Below are positions 13,071 to 23,800 of a stretch of DNA of 32,798 nt, in pieces (position 1 is the first letter of the stretch; every line of letters starts with the position of its first letter). This DNA comes from a virus. The stretch covers positions 1-32,798 of IMG/VR virus record IMGVR_UViG_3300030382_000678. The stretch is one strand, 5' to 3'. Under the pieces are notes generated by a model. That model was given only the letters and a program-made list of their open reading frames with translations, made no database searches and was not told the origin of the DNA. Position numbers and translations under genes: made by a program.

Positions 13071-13676
13071 ATGGTTTTAACTCTCACTACTGAACTAGAA
13101 GCAATAAACAAAGTGCTTCAGATGACAGGCGAAGCTCCTGTTAACAGTACAGTTGGCCAAGTAGGAATTGCGAAGCAAGCACAAGATGCTTTGAATAGTG
13201 CGATGCGTGAAATTCAAACAGAAGGATGGACATTCAATACTGACTATGAAACGGATTTAATTAGGAATACTTCAGATGAAATTGAAGTAGGAGTAACAAC
13301 TACTCGTGTATATATCAACCCTCATACTTATCCTGACTATGACATTGTTGTTAGACAAGGCAAGTTGTATGACAGGAAAACTCAGAAGTCTACTTTTACT
13401 GAAGATCTAAAAGCAGACGTAACAACTATTCTTGATTGGTTAGAACTTCCTGAGTATGCCAGAAGATATATCATGGTGAGAGCTGGAAGGCAATTGCAAG
13501 AGGCTGTAGTTGGCAGCTCAGATTATGCAAAGATTAATCTAACTGCTGAGCTAGAAGCAAGAAGTCATTTCTTAGAAGAAGAAACAGTAAGAGATGAGCA
13601 CAGTATGCTTCGAGGCAATACAAATAACACTGGACATTTCTCCACTTATAGCCCTCATCGTGCTCTTACTAGATAG
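13071..13676 (+). CDS. 11: Tail tubular protein A, gp11-like
   Basis: A 201-residue protein (T7 gp11 is 196) that forms the ring joining the portal to the tail nozzle. The N-terminal ELEAINKVLQMTGEAPVNS and the AMREIQTEGWTFNTDYE segment near residues 43-60 are strong family signatures, as is LPEYARRYIMVRAGRQLQ in the second half. It directly follows the capsid terminator and precedes tail tube B by two bases. Confidence 0.95.
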   Translation: MVLTLTTELEAINKVLQMTGEAPVNSTVGQVGIAKQAQDALNSAMREIQTEGWTFNTDYETDLIRNTSDEIEVGVTTTRVYINPHTYPDYDIVVRQGKLYDRKTQKSTFTEDLKADVTTILDWLELPEYARRYIMVRAGRQLQEAVVGSSDYAKINLTAELEARSHFLEEETVRDEHSMLRGNTNNTGHFSTYSPHRALTR

Positions 13677-13678
13677 CC

Positions 13679-16393
13679 ATGCCATTAGTAACCAAGTCAA
13701 TTCCAAACCTTATTAATGGTGTTAGCCAACAACCAGCTGCACTAAGACTTGCGTCACAAGCAGAGACAGTAATCAATTGCATCCCTAGTTCTGTTGAGGG
13801 TTTAAAGAAGCGGCCTCCTTTCTATCATCAAGCAAGGATGTTTACTGGTACAGCAGGTAGTACTAGACCCTTTAGTCATATTGTTGATCGTGATGGAACT
13901 GTTCAATATTTAGTTTATATAACTGATGGAGACTTAAAAGTATTTAACCTCGCTGGTACTGAGCAAACAGTTAGCTTTCCAGATGGGAAAGGATATCTTG
14001 GTATAGCGAATACATCAGAACCTGCAAATACTTTTCGACTGGCAAGTATTGCAGACCATACTTTTATTACTAATAAAGAAAAAACTATAGCGATGGACAG
14101 CGCAACATCGCCTACATTTGCTGTCAATACTGGTATCGTATTTATTAGGCAAGCTGAATACAATACAACTTATTCGGTAACTTTAAATGCTAGTGACCAT
14201 ACTGAAGTTAAGGAGGAATTCACTACACCTATCATTGGATCAGGTTCATCTTCTAATGCTCCTAGTAACAAGAGTGTATGTGATGGATTAAGAGATCTAA
14301 TTAATAATGACAGTACCTTGGGGTCAGAATATACAGCGACAACAATTGAAGATTATTTATTGAAGATAGTTAAAGATGATGGAGGCGACTTCACAATAAA
14401 AGTAAGCGATACAATTGCAGATATGTTTATTGTAGGAATTAAAGGAGAAGTAGAAGCAATACAGCAGCTACCACTAAAAGGAATCAATGGACAGATATTA
14501 AAAATAATCGGATCTAGTTCTACAGAAGCAGATGACTATTACGTTAAGTTTGAAACAACTGATGGAGGAACTAGCGGTAAAGGAATATGGAGAGAGACTG
14601 TCTCACCCAATATTGTTTATAAGTTAGATGCAACAACAATGCCTCATACTTTAATTAGAAATACAAATGGTACATTTACTTTTCAGAAACATACATGGGA
14701 AAACAGAATTGCAGGTGATGCAACTAGCGCAGTCAATCCTCCTTTTGTTGGAGAGACAATAAAAAACATAAACGTATTTAGAAATAGATTAGTTTTCCTT
14801 GCTGATGAATATGCTTGCCTATCAGCAGCTGACGACTACACAAGGTTTTGGCCTGAGACTGTACAAACAGTTATAGATAGTGATCCAATCTTTGTAAGTA
14901 CAGGTGGTACTGATATTAACTTCCTTACTTCGAGCATGGCATTTGCTAACACCTTGCTCTTGTTTAGTCCTCATGGTCAATTCAGATTAGATACAGGTGC
15001 TTCAGGGTTAGGTGCTCCACTTACACCTAGAACTGCAACGATCACATCAATGACAAAATATGATTCAGTTGATTTGATTGATCCCATAGGTGTAGGTCGT
15101 ACTGTTTTCTTCCCTATTAATAAAGGAGATTTCACTGGACTACGTGAGTTCTACCTGCCTGACGTAACAGGTTCAACTCCTATCTCAGCAGAAGTAACAG
15201 CATCAGTTCCTAGATATATTCCTAAGAACTTAGTAGCTATAGCAGCATCTGTTTCGGAAGAAACAATTGTATTAGTTAGCAAGGATGAGCCGACACGTTT
15301 ATATATCTATAAATTCTTATTCCAAGATGAAACTAAACTACAGTCTGCTTGGTCTTATTGGGAAATGAAAGGTAGTAAATCCATTCTCTCAACTACAATC
15401 TTAGACAATGATCTTTATATTATTACTGAATATGCTGATGGAGTTTATCTTGAGAAAGCTTCTCTTAGACCTGAGACTGTTGATACAGGAACTGAGATTG
15501 AAGTACTTGTTGATAGGAAAACAACAGAAGCTAACTGTACCTTTAGTGTTACAAATGCAGGTGGTTTGAATGCTCAAACAGTAATCACTCTTCCGTATCC
15601 ATTAGCTAATGCGGGAGTTACTAAATTAGTAGGAAGACCATTAACAGTAGGAGGAACAAACTATGCAGATATCAATAGCTTCCCAACTTCTCAACCTTCA
15701 ACCAATGCAGTCATCACAATTGTAAACGCAAAAGGATTAGTTATTACAAGCACAGGAGGTTCGACTACAGGTAAAACTACAGGTAATGCGACTGTTACAA
15801 TTACTGATTTCCCTTCTTACTTATTCAGTAAAACATTGCAAGACAATGTAGCAGTATCTTTTACCAAGCAAGCAGCAACTAATACATATAAGTTTAAAGC
15901 ATTAATCAAATTAAAACATGGACAAGTCCTTACCCCTACAGCGGAGACAGTCGGTGATGCTTCTAATAATGGGACTATAACTGTTGATGGTGATGTTAGT
16001 ACTTCTGCTTTCTTTATAGGAGAACCGTATGATATGACCTATCAATTTAGTACACCTTATTTAAAACAACAAGATGAATCAGGAACAATATCTGTTACTA
16101 GTAGTCCTTACTTACAACTTAGAAAATGGTCAGTAACTTTTGATAAGACTTCTGCTTTTGAATTAAAAATAACTCCCTATGGAAGAGATACTTCTACTTA
16201 TCCTTATAACGGAATACAAATTGGTCAGAATTTAATAGGTCAAGTTGGTATTCCAAAAGAAAGTTTCAGAGTTCCAGTGATGACTCGCAACATTGATGCG
16301 ACTATTCAAATAGTTAGCAGCAGTCCTTTACCTTGTACTTTTCAATCAGCTGAGTGGGAAGGTTGGTTACAGCAACGAGCCAAGAGGATATGA
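13679..16393 (+). CDS. 12: Tail tubular protein B (nozzle), gp12-like
   Basis: A 904-residue tail nozzle protein (T7 gp12 is 794). The N-terminus SIPNLINGVSQQPAALRLASQ is the diagnostic signature of this family, followed by GLKKRPP. The middle (RNRLVFLADEYACLSAADDYTRFWPETV) and LFSPHGQFRL also match the family. The longer length comes from loops in the middle and from an extra beta-rich part around residues 610-780, rich in Thr, Gly and Asn. The stop overlaps the next start as ATGA. Confidence 0.95.
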   Translation: MPLVTKSIPNLINGVSQQPAALRLASQAETVINCIPSSVEGLKKRPPFYHQARMFTGTAGSTRPFSHIVDRDGTVQYLVYITDGDLKVFNLAGTEQTVSFPDGKGYLGIANTSEPANTFRLASIADHTFITNKEKTIAMDSATSPTFAVNTGIVFIRQAEYNTTYSVTLNASDHTEVKEEFTTPIIGSGSSSNAPSNKSVCDGLRDLINNDSTLGSEYTATTIEDYLLKIVKDDGGDFTIKVSDTIADMFIVGIKGEVEAIQQLPLKGINGQILKIIGSSSTEADDYYVKFETTDGGTSGKGIWRETVSPNIVYKLDATTMPHTLIRNTNGTFTFQKHTWENRIAGDATSAVNPPFVGETIKNINVFRNRLVFLADEYACLSAADDYTRFWPETVQTVIDSDPIFVSTGGTDINFLTSSMAFANTLLLFSPHGQFRLDTGASGLGAPLTPRTATITSMTKYDSVDLIDPIGVGRTVFFPINKGDFTGLREFYLPDVTGSTPISAEVTASVPRYIPKNLVAIAASVSEETIVLVSKDEPTRLYIYKFLFQDETKLQSAWSYWEMKGSKSILSTTILDNDLYIITEYADGVYLEKASLRPETVDTGTEIEVLVDRKTTEANCTFSVTNAGGLNAQTVITLPYPLANAGVTKLVGRPLTVGGTNYADINSFPTSQPSTNAVITIVNAKGLVITSTGGSTTGKTTGNATVTITDFPSYLFSKTLQDNVAVSFTKQAATNTYKFKALIKLKHGQVLTPTAETVGDASNNGTITVDGDVSTSAFFIGEPYDMTYQFSTPYLKQQDESGTISVTSSPYLQLRKWSVTFDKTSAFELKITPYGRDTSTYPYNGIQIGQNLIGQVGIPKESFRVPVMTRNIDATIQIVSSSPLPCTFQSAEWEGWLQQRAKRI

Positions 16394-16857
16394 GTATTGC
16401 CACTGTTCGCCCTTCAGTTCTTAAAGACGTTGCGATTGTCGCAGAGAACATGAGGAAAGAAGATGTTGATGAAGTCAAAGCTCAGACAGGAGCTTGTCCC
16501 AAGGGGGGTTTGCTTTATGCTTATTTTATGAGTAAGCCTTGTCTCACTGTTATCAATCGCAAAGGTGAGTTGATGGCAATGGGTGGAGTTGTCCCATCAG
16601 CAGAGAACACAGGTCGCATCTGGCTACTAGGATGTCAATCAATGGTTGACGACTCTATTGACAAGAGATGGTTCCTACGCAAATCAAAGGAGAAACTAAT
16701 TGAGATGCAATCTTTATACCCTCTACTATTCAACATGGTTGATGCTCGAAATGAAGTTCATGTAAAATGGATTGATTGGTTAGGTTTTACCTTTATCAAA
16801 AAACATCTACACTGGGGCCCAGAAGGTCGGATGTTTTATGAGTTCGTGAGGATCTAA
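16390..16857 (+). CDS. 13: gp13-like virion protein, GNAT-like fold
   Basis: A 155-residue protein in the position of T7 gene 13 (138 residues), involved in virion morphogenesis. The start is the ATG at 16390, which overlaps the tail tube B stop; an upstream in-frame ATG lies inside that gene and is less likely. The order of segments (TVRPSVLKDVAIV, then GELMAMGGVV, then RIWLLGC, then RNEVHVKWIDWLGFTFIKKH) is that of acetyltransferase-like phage proteins and matches T7 gp13 (TIRP..., HIRFLKTIGAVF). Catalytic activity is not implied. Confidence 0.82.
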   Translation: MSIATVRPSVLKDVAIVAENMRKEDVDEVKAQTGACPKGGLLYAYFMSKPCLTVINRKGELMAMGGVVPSAENTGRIWLLGCQSMVDDSIDKRWFLRKSKEKLIEMQSLYPLLFNMVDARNEVHVKWIDWLGFTFIKKHLHWGPEGRMFYEFVRI

Positions 16858-16860
16858 AGA

Positions 16861-17586
16861 ATGTGCCCTCCTGCTGTCATTGTTGGTGTTCTGTCTGCTG
16901 GACTTGGTTTCATGCAGCATCAACAGAGTGTGGCTGCACAAAATAGAGCGATTGAAGTACAGAATCAAAATGCTGTAGCACAGTTTGAAGTATCAAAAGT
17001 ACAGACAGAAGCAAATAGATTTAGAGAACAGCAACAGAAGATGACTACAGAGCTAGCAAATGAAACAAGTGAATTCTTAGCTCAAAGAGCTTTTGAGAAA
17101 GAAATAGCAGGTGTTAATTTACAAGTTACAAAAGCACAAGAAGAAGCTGCAATTAAAAAACGAGAGAAAAAATTAGAAGCATTATCAGCTCAAGGGGAGA
17201 TTCTTGCAACAGGTAAAGGAGGCTTGAATGTTGTTAACTTATTAGCAGATGTTGATGCTCAGTTTGGTCAGTATGATTGGAACTCAAATAGGAACCTTGC
17301 CTTTGTTGGTGCTCAAGGAACTATGGATAAGAAGAGTGCAAATATTAGATTAGCAAGCAGAAGATCTCAGCTCAACCCATACATAACACGAACGTACATA
17401 GATCCTGCACGACCAATACTTGCACCTAAGGTTAAGAAGAATACAGGCTTGGCATTGCTAAGTGCTGGACTACAAGGTGCTAGTGCAGGTATGTCTTGGA
17501 GTAGTGGTGTGTCTGATGCAGGTTATGAATGGAAAGGATGGGGAGGAGGTGGTGGCTACCACAAAATCCCTAAAGTCCCTGCTTGA
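16861..17586 (+). CDS. 14: Internal virion protein, gp14-like
   Basis: A 241-residue core/ejection protein (T7 gp14 is 196), which in T7 enters the outer membrane to begin the ejection channel. It starts with a hydrophobic segment (PAVIVGVLSAGLGF) and continues with a long Gln/Glu/Ala-rich helix over about residues 20-110. A GKGGLNVVNLLADVDAQ segment and a glycine-rich end (WGGGGGYHK) follow. Position between gp13 and gp15 and the overall pattern support the call. Its end overlaps an upstream TTG-started extension of the next frame, which I do not use. Confidence 0.85.
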   Translation: MCPPAVIVGVLSAGLGFMQHQQSVAAQNRAIEVQNQNAVAQFEVSKVQTEANRFREQQQKMTTELANETSEFLAQRAFEKEIAGVNLQVTKAQEEAAIKKREKKLEALSAQGEILATGKGGLNVVNLLADVDAQFGQYDWNSNRNLAFVGAQGTMDKKSANIRLASRRSQLNPYITRTYIDPARPILAPKVKKNTGLALLSAGLQGASAGMSWSSGVSDAGYEWKGWGGGGGYHKIPKVPA

Positions 17587-17591
17587 TAATC

Positions 17592-20500
17592 ATGGCAACA
17601 ACTAAGTACACACACGGAAAATCAAAGGGGACTTCTGATCGTAAAAGTTCAGGCAGGTTTTCATCTCCTGGAGGAGAGACTGGTGCGCCAATACAAAAAT
17701 TTAAATTAACAGGTACAACAACCGCAGCTGCACCATTAAATATTTCTAATCAGGATTATTTCGAATCCAAACCTCTTAGCTTTCCAGCAGCTCCTAATAT
17801 TCCTGATGCTCCAAAGAGACCTGATGATAGTCGAAACTTAAAAAACCTAGCGACTGCTTTTGGTGAAGTAAATAGCAACTTGCAAAAATTTACCACTGAC
17901 TTCTGGGACTTTCAGAAAGCAATGGATAGATCAGCAAGACAGAGAGCAGAGATACAAGCAGAAGAAGGAAAAGATAAGAATGCCCAATTAAATAGTGCAA
18001 AGAATGCTTTAGAAAAAAAGGCAGAAACTGATGAAGAAGCTGCTAGTAGCTATGGCCTATTTGCTTCAATGGATCAAAGAGTAGAGAGAGAATATGTTGT
18101 CGTAACAGCAAAGAGAGATGCGATGGACACAATAACTAATCTCCCTTCTCTTTTAGAAGAAGTGTATCAAGAGTCTTTTAATGATGAAACAAGAGAAGAT
18201 GAAAGTGGAAGTATCGTACCTCTTAATCCATCTTCTCCAGAATTCACACAAGCAGCAAATGCACTAATAGCAACTAAGATTCCAAATGCTCAAGCAAGAT
18301 TAGAATTACAACCTCAAATTCAAGCTGCTATATATAATTCAAGACGATCATTAACAGCGACACATAATGAATATAAAAACAATAAAGCCAATAGCGGTCA
18401 TGCAAATAATATTGGAGCAAAAATCTTATTAGCAAAGACAGCTACTCAGGGAACACTGACAGGTTATACAGAATCGACAACTGATAGTGAACCAGGCAAG
18501 GTAATTCCAGGGATGAGTCTTTCCCCTGAATACGATCATTACAATAAGAAGTCAGGGACTTCGATGAAAAACTATAATAAGAATACGCAACCAGATCAGA
18601 TATTAACGACAGTTGCAAATCAAGTAATTCTTGTATCTAACAATGCAGGCGAAGTAATAACCAATTCAGATAGAGCTTTAACTCTTTTAAGGAATACAAA
18701 GATAGGTACTGCAAAATTAGTTGATATGGTTGGAGGAGAGAAAAGATTAGCAAGAATGTGGGAACTTGCTATAGCAGAAAAGAGAAATGAAGCCAGAAGG
18801 CTATTAGATACAGATGATAAGAATAATGCTACAACATTAGCTCGTACAGACTTTGGAACTATTAATCAACAAGATGGTGACATGAGTACACCAGAGATAG
18901 ATCCAATCCTTAATGGTAATAGTCAAAGAACTGTAATTGTAGATGGTAAACCCTATCTAATTCCATCAGGGCCAAACGCAATAAATATTGAAGGTACTTT
19001 AGGGAAGATAGATTCATTAATGTTTGGAGCATATGATAAATTCTCTACATTTGGAGAAGCAAAAGCTTATGTTGATGAACTGAAATCACTTAAAAGTAAT
19101 TTCATAGATTCTCGTACACCAGGGCAAAGAGAAGAGAATTATTTATGGTTAAAAGAAAGAGTAAATCTTGATCCAGATCAAGCAGTAAGGAATCAAAATC
19201 TAATCAATTATTTTTATAGAACAAAGAGAATAGATACAGATCAATATACCTTATTGAATAATTCTGTTAATCCAAATTATCTACAAGAGAAAACAAATTA
19301 CAATACATATATGAATGGAGATGGCAGTAATGATGGAGTTCTAAAAGGAGTAGATGGAATGATTACTTCATACTATTTAGACAAAACTGGTATTGGTCTT
19401 AAGGCGATAAACAAATGGGATCAAGAAGATCGTGTTGCTTATGCAAATGACAAAGCTGAATTTAGAAGAAAAGCTCTGGCTATATTCCGAAAGCCAATTC
19501 CATATGCACAAAGATTAGAAGAGATAGATGCTTTAGCTCAAACAACAATCACGAATTTTGAAAACAAAAGGAAAGAATGGAAAGCAAATCAGACAGGGAA
19601 AGGTGATGGGAATACTCAAGTTGGAACTAACGCACCTCTAACTAATAATAATCAAACTACTAATAATAATCAAACTACTACTAACGAGACTCAAACATTT
19701 GCTTATCAAACCCCAACAGATTTAATCAATACCCTAGCTGGAGGTTTAAATGGTAGAGGTAATCCTCAAGAGAATAGTTCTTTAGCAACAGCAGCAAGAG
19801 CTAATACTTTATATTCAACACCAATACTCGCTCAACAAATAAATTCAATTGAAGCTTTAGCAAAAGTTTTAGAAAATAAGAATATGACTGGAAACAGTCT
19901 TAATGTTTGGGGATATATTCAAGGATTGGAAATACAACCTATTACTGGCCCAAGAGCATTGAATTATGCAAGAGAGATGCCATCTATTCTTGGCAGAATT
20001 AATAAAGATATGTCGCCTAAGGAATACTTTATAACCCAAGCAAAATTACATGGGCTCCCTCTTAGTAAGAAATTCTATGAGCGTTTAGATTTAGTCTTCC
20101 CTGATGATCGCAATGATCAATTTCAATTTGAAGAAGCAACCCCAGTCGAAGAAGTAACTCCAGTCGAAGAAGGAGATCAAGCTTTCAATATCTCTGGTCA
20201 AGAGATAGCACAAGTAGCTTCAGTCGGCCCTCCTCCTTTACCACCTCTGCCTTCTAAAGAAATTACTTCCAAAGATTTAAGCAAAGAAACCCATGATGTA
20301 ACAAGAGCTGAAACCAACTATCGAACAATTTATGATTTAGCTAAAGAAATAGGCATTAAATTTCCAGAAGTAGCTGCTGCTCAATTTGGACAAGAAAGTA
20401 AATGGGGCTTAAAAGAGTCAGGGAAAAATAACTATTGGGGAATAAAAGCAACTCAGAAAGAAATTGATGGAGGCCAGGCTGTCTATCTTCCAACAATAGA

Positions 20501-20795
20501 ATATGTAAATGGTAGAAGAATGAAAACATATGCTTGGTTTAAACATTTCCCAACAATTAGAGCGGCCTTAGAGCAATACAAGAGCGAATGGAATGATGAC
20601 TTCATGGATAGAAAAGGAGCTGTTAATGCAAATTCAGCAGAAGAAGCTATCCAGTTAATTTATGAAGGTGGATATGCAACTGATCCAGCATATATAGATT
20701 CAATCAAAGTCCTTCTCAGAGAATACAAAGACCTAAATAAAGAGCCTGAGCAGAAGGAATCCAGTACCATAAGCGGAAGGTCTGATATCGCTTAG
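17592..20795 (+). CDS. 15: gp15-like internal virion protein with C-terminal glucosaminidase domain
   Basis: A 1067-residue ejection protein (T7 gp15 is 747). Most of it is helical and charged. Low-complexity linkers occur around residues 680-705 (Asn/Thr/Gln) and 845-865 (EEVTPV repeats). After a Pro-rich hinge (PPPLPPLP), residues about 905-1050 look like a FlgJ/Bax-type N-acetylglucosaminidase (Glucosaminidase family): AAAQFGQESKWG with candidate catalytic E935, NNYWGIKA, YAWFKHFPTIRAALEQY and GGYATDPAYIDSI. In T7 the peptidoglycan-cutting domain is at the N-terminus of gp16, so it appears to have moved. The ATG at 17592 is preferred over a TTG nine bases earlier. Confidence 0.85.
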   Translation: MATTKYTHGKSKGTSDRKSSGRFSSPGGETGAPIQKFKLTGTTTAAAPLNISNQDYFESKPLSFPAAPNIPDAPKRPDDSRNLKNLATAFGEVNSNLQKFTTDFWDFQKAMDRSARQRAEIQAEEGKDKNAQLNSAKNALEKKAETDEEAASSYGLFASMDQRVEREYVVVTAKRDAMDTITNLPSLLEEVYQESFNDETREDESGSIVPLNPSSPEFTQAANALIATKIPNAQARLELQPQIQAAIYNSRRSLTATHNEYKNNKANSGHANNIGAKILLAKTATQGTLTGYTESTTDSEPGKVIPGMSLSPEYDHYNKKSGTSMKNYNKNTQPDQILTTVANQVILVSNNAGEVITNSDRALTLLRNTKIGTAKLVDMVGGEKRLARMWELAIAEKRNEARRLLDTDDKNNATTLARTDFGTINQQDGDMSTPEIDPILNGNSQRTVIVDGKPYLIPSGPNAINIEGTLGKIDSLMFGAYDKFSTFGEAKAYVDELKSLKSNFIDSRTPGQREENYLWLKERVNLDPDQAVRNQNLINYFYRTKRIDTDQYTLLNNSVNPNYLQEKTNYNTYMNGDGSNDGVLKGVDGMITSYYLDKTGIGLKAINKWDQEDRVAYANDKAEFRRKALAIFRKPIPYAQRLEEIDALAQTTITNFENKRKEWKANQTGKGDGNTQVGTNAPLTNNNQTTNNNQTTTNETQTFAYQTPTDLINTLAGGLNGRGNPQENSSLATAARANTLYSTPILAQQINSIEALAKVLENKNMTGNSLNVWGYIQGLEIQPITGPRALNYAREMPSILGRINKDMSPKEYFITQAKLHGLPLSKKFYERLDLVFPDDRNDQFQFEEATPVEEVTPVEEGDQAFNISGQEIAQVASVGPPPLPPLPSKEITSKDLSKETHDVTRAETNYRTIYDLAKEIGIKFPEVAAAQFGQESKWGLKESGKNNYWGIKATQKEIDGGQAVYLPTIEYVNGRRMKTYAWFKHFPTIRAALEQYKSEWNDDFMDRKGAVNANSAEEAIQLIYEGGYATDPAYIDSIKVLLREYKDLNKEPEQKESSTISGRSDIA
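19641..19676 (+). repeat. Two 18-bp tandem repeats in the gp15 linker
   Basis: ACTAATAATAATCAAACT occurs twice back to back and encodes an Asn/Thr/Gln-rich flexible linker. Copy number could vary between relatives. Confidence 0.85.
20130..20165 (+). repeat. Two near-identical 18-bp repeats before the hydrolase domain
   Basis: GAAGAAGCAACCCCAGTC at 20130-20147 is followed by GAAGAAGTAACTCCAGTC at 20148-20165, encoding EEATPV and EEVTPV. They form a spacer in front of the glucosaminidase-like domain. Confidence 0.8.
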
Positions 20796-20800
20796 AAAAA

Positions 20801-23800
20801 ATGGGTTACACACAGGTTATTGATCCTGTATCAGGAGCAGCCACATATGAGTGGGAAGACAGAGACGAAACTCTTTCAGAAGAAACACGTAGAAAAACAG
20901 CAGAACGTCAAACCAATACTGAACCTGTTGATTTAAAAGCAGCAGCAATAGGTACAGCAAAAGCTGTTCCTCGCATGTTTGTTAATGCAGGGATTAATGC
21001 TGTTCAAGAAGGTAGCGATTTAATTAGAGATGTTGGTGGACATTTCGGAATTCTTGAAGGAACTACAAATGAAGAACACGATAAGCCAATACTCGGACTA
21101 GGTGACTGGAAGCCAGAACCACTAGAAAGTAGTGGAATGGCTGAAGATATAGGAACAGGAATACTTCAGTTCGGACTGGAATGGGTTCTACTTACAAAAG
21201 CATTACGCCTTGCTAACTGGGGATTAAAAGCAACTCCTTTAGCTAGACCCCTTGCATATGCAGGAGCTAAGTCGAAACAAATAAAAGGAGGCATCCTTAA
21301 AACAGTAGGCAAATCTCCTGTTGCTCCAAGAACTTTACAAGACCTTACTAAGTTTGGAATCAAGACAGCAACAGCAACAAGTCCGAAAGCAGCAATAATA
21401 GATTTCGCAGGATTCGATCAATACGAAGGTCGTCTTTATGACTTAGCTGCCAATAGCGACACTTGGTTTAATAACGTTAAACATATTCCTATCCTTAATC
21501 AGCTTGCTACTAATCCAGAAGATGAAGGATTAAAAGGCCGCTTTAAGAATGCACTAGAAGGAGCTTTTATTGACCTAGGAATTGGTTCAGTTATATCTGC
21601 AAGATCAGCTTCTAAGGTAATCGATCAAAGAATTCAATTAGCAGAACTGCAAAAACTAGTAAAAGGTACTCCTGCTTACAATAGGCAACTTGAAAAGGTA
21701 ATAGCAGCAGGTGCAGAATTAGAGAAAGTCCCTGAAATTAAAACTGCTTTAAGAGATAAAAGAGTATTAGACAGACAGAACAAACAGATAACACAAACAG
21801 ATAGAAGAAAATTCGACCAAGCCTTTGCACATAAATCTCCAGAATGGAGAGAAGCTGCTTGGAAGAAAACAAGAGAATCACTAGACAGACCAGTTAAAAG
21901 AGTTGACTTCATTAAAGAAAGGAAAGTCAAAGTAGAGGGTGATCTTCAATCAATCAGACAACAAATAGATGAACTAGGCCCAGAGCCACAAAGACCAGCT
22001 AAAGGCCAAACTAGAACTCCAGATGGGAAATGGACTCCTGCTTATAGAAAATGGGATAAATGGAATAGAAGGAATAAATCATTACAAGCTCGACAGACAG
22101 AATTAACAACACTTGAACCAAGCAAACCTCTTCCTCCAAGTCTCGAAGGAGATTATCGTATCGAGTCAATGGATCAATTTGAGGTCAAGGATACAGGTGA
22201 AATGCGTGTTGATGATACTCAATGGTATGACCCTGAAGGTAAACCTATTGCAGCAGCAGATGCTTCTGATGAAGACTTATATAGAAATGCTTTTATGCAA
22301 AGAGCTAAAGATATTGCTGATGGAATTGAATCAGGTGATCTTCCTTATTTCTATGGCAAGGACGGGAAAACAGATGAAACAATTGCAGCACAAGTAATAG
22401 AAGGTCGATCTATTAGTCAGATTATTGAGAAGTTAAAAACAAATATTCCTAAACCATTTGTACCTATTGGGGAAGCAAAAGGTATTTCTCTATCTAATTA
22501 TAGAGGTGCAGAGAAAATCATTAAACGCCTTAAAGATCAGGTAGGTAAACAAGGCTTTACACGTGGAGAAGTTGAAGCAGCTGAAGACTTTATAGATACT
22601 ATTGGTCGTCATATGTTCGATGATGTTGCCTTTAGTTTTAACAGCTCTATTGGATCACCTGGCCAATTTAGTTTCAATAGAAAATTAGTAGAACTTAGAA
22701 AGAAAGTAATCGATACTGGAGATTTTCAAGAGTCATTAGTACATGAGTTATTGCATAGTTTATCGAGATATTTACCTGCTTCAGACTTAAAAAGATACCG
22801 TAGAGAATGGAAAAATCAGAGAGCAAAATATGAAAGAAGCATGAAGAAGAAGTTTAAATTCTGGGAGGAAGATGGGACACCTTCAGACATGAGGAAGATG
22901 AAGAAAATGATGCAAGACGCTCAAACAAGAGCTAATGCAGAGGCAAAAGCAACAGGCGATATCTCAGATAAAACGATGAAAGAAGTAAATGATATAGCTA
23001 ATCATTCTCTTGCTTATGTAGAATTTACACAATTCCTGTCTGGGAAAGGATATACAAAGCAAAACTATAGGTTTAAAGAACTAGATGAATATTTTGCAGA
23101 GATGCTAACAGATCATTTTATGCTTGATTATACGCCAGTTGATTTTGCACCGAAAGGAACATTTAGAAGACTTGTTCAAGAAATAGGAATCTTCTTTAAA
23201 GAACTATGGATTGAGATTCATGCAAGAATAGGCCCACATAATACTGAAAAAATATTCAATGATTATTTAAAAGGAAGAAATAATAAGCAGCTTAGAAAGT
23301 ATTCACTTGAAACATATTTCGACCCAGATCAGGCTGAAAGAGTGAGGGAAGGATTCTTAGGCATCGGTATAGAAATTAATGAAAAAGCTCAAGACTTTGA
23401 TGTTATTCATGGTTCAGTTTTTGATGAAGACTTTATAAAAAGAAGAGTTGAATTTGAACCTGACGAGATGGCAGATCTTTCTGACTTCATCGAGAGTTTT
23501 GAAGATCCAACTTATGACAAACTTCTGAGAAAGATTAATGATTATCTATATCCAGAGAAAGGAGATAAAGCAGCTCCTTATCCTATTAATGAAAAGGATG
23601 GAGAACGGATAGATGATCTCTTGGACATTCTTCAAGAAGAAGATCCAAAAGCCTATCAAGAATGGGAATGGATGCGTGATGAACCTGTTGAAACAACAGC
23701 TGAACGAAAGACAAGAACAGATGCAGAAGATGAAGCTCGCTTCCAAGAGGAGTCAAGGCTCTATGACGAGCAACAAGGAAGAACAGAAGCAGGAGATGAT

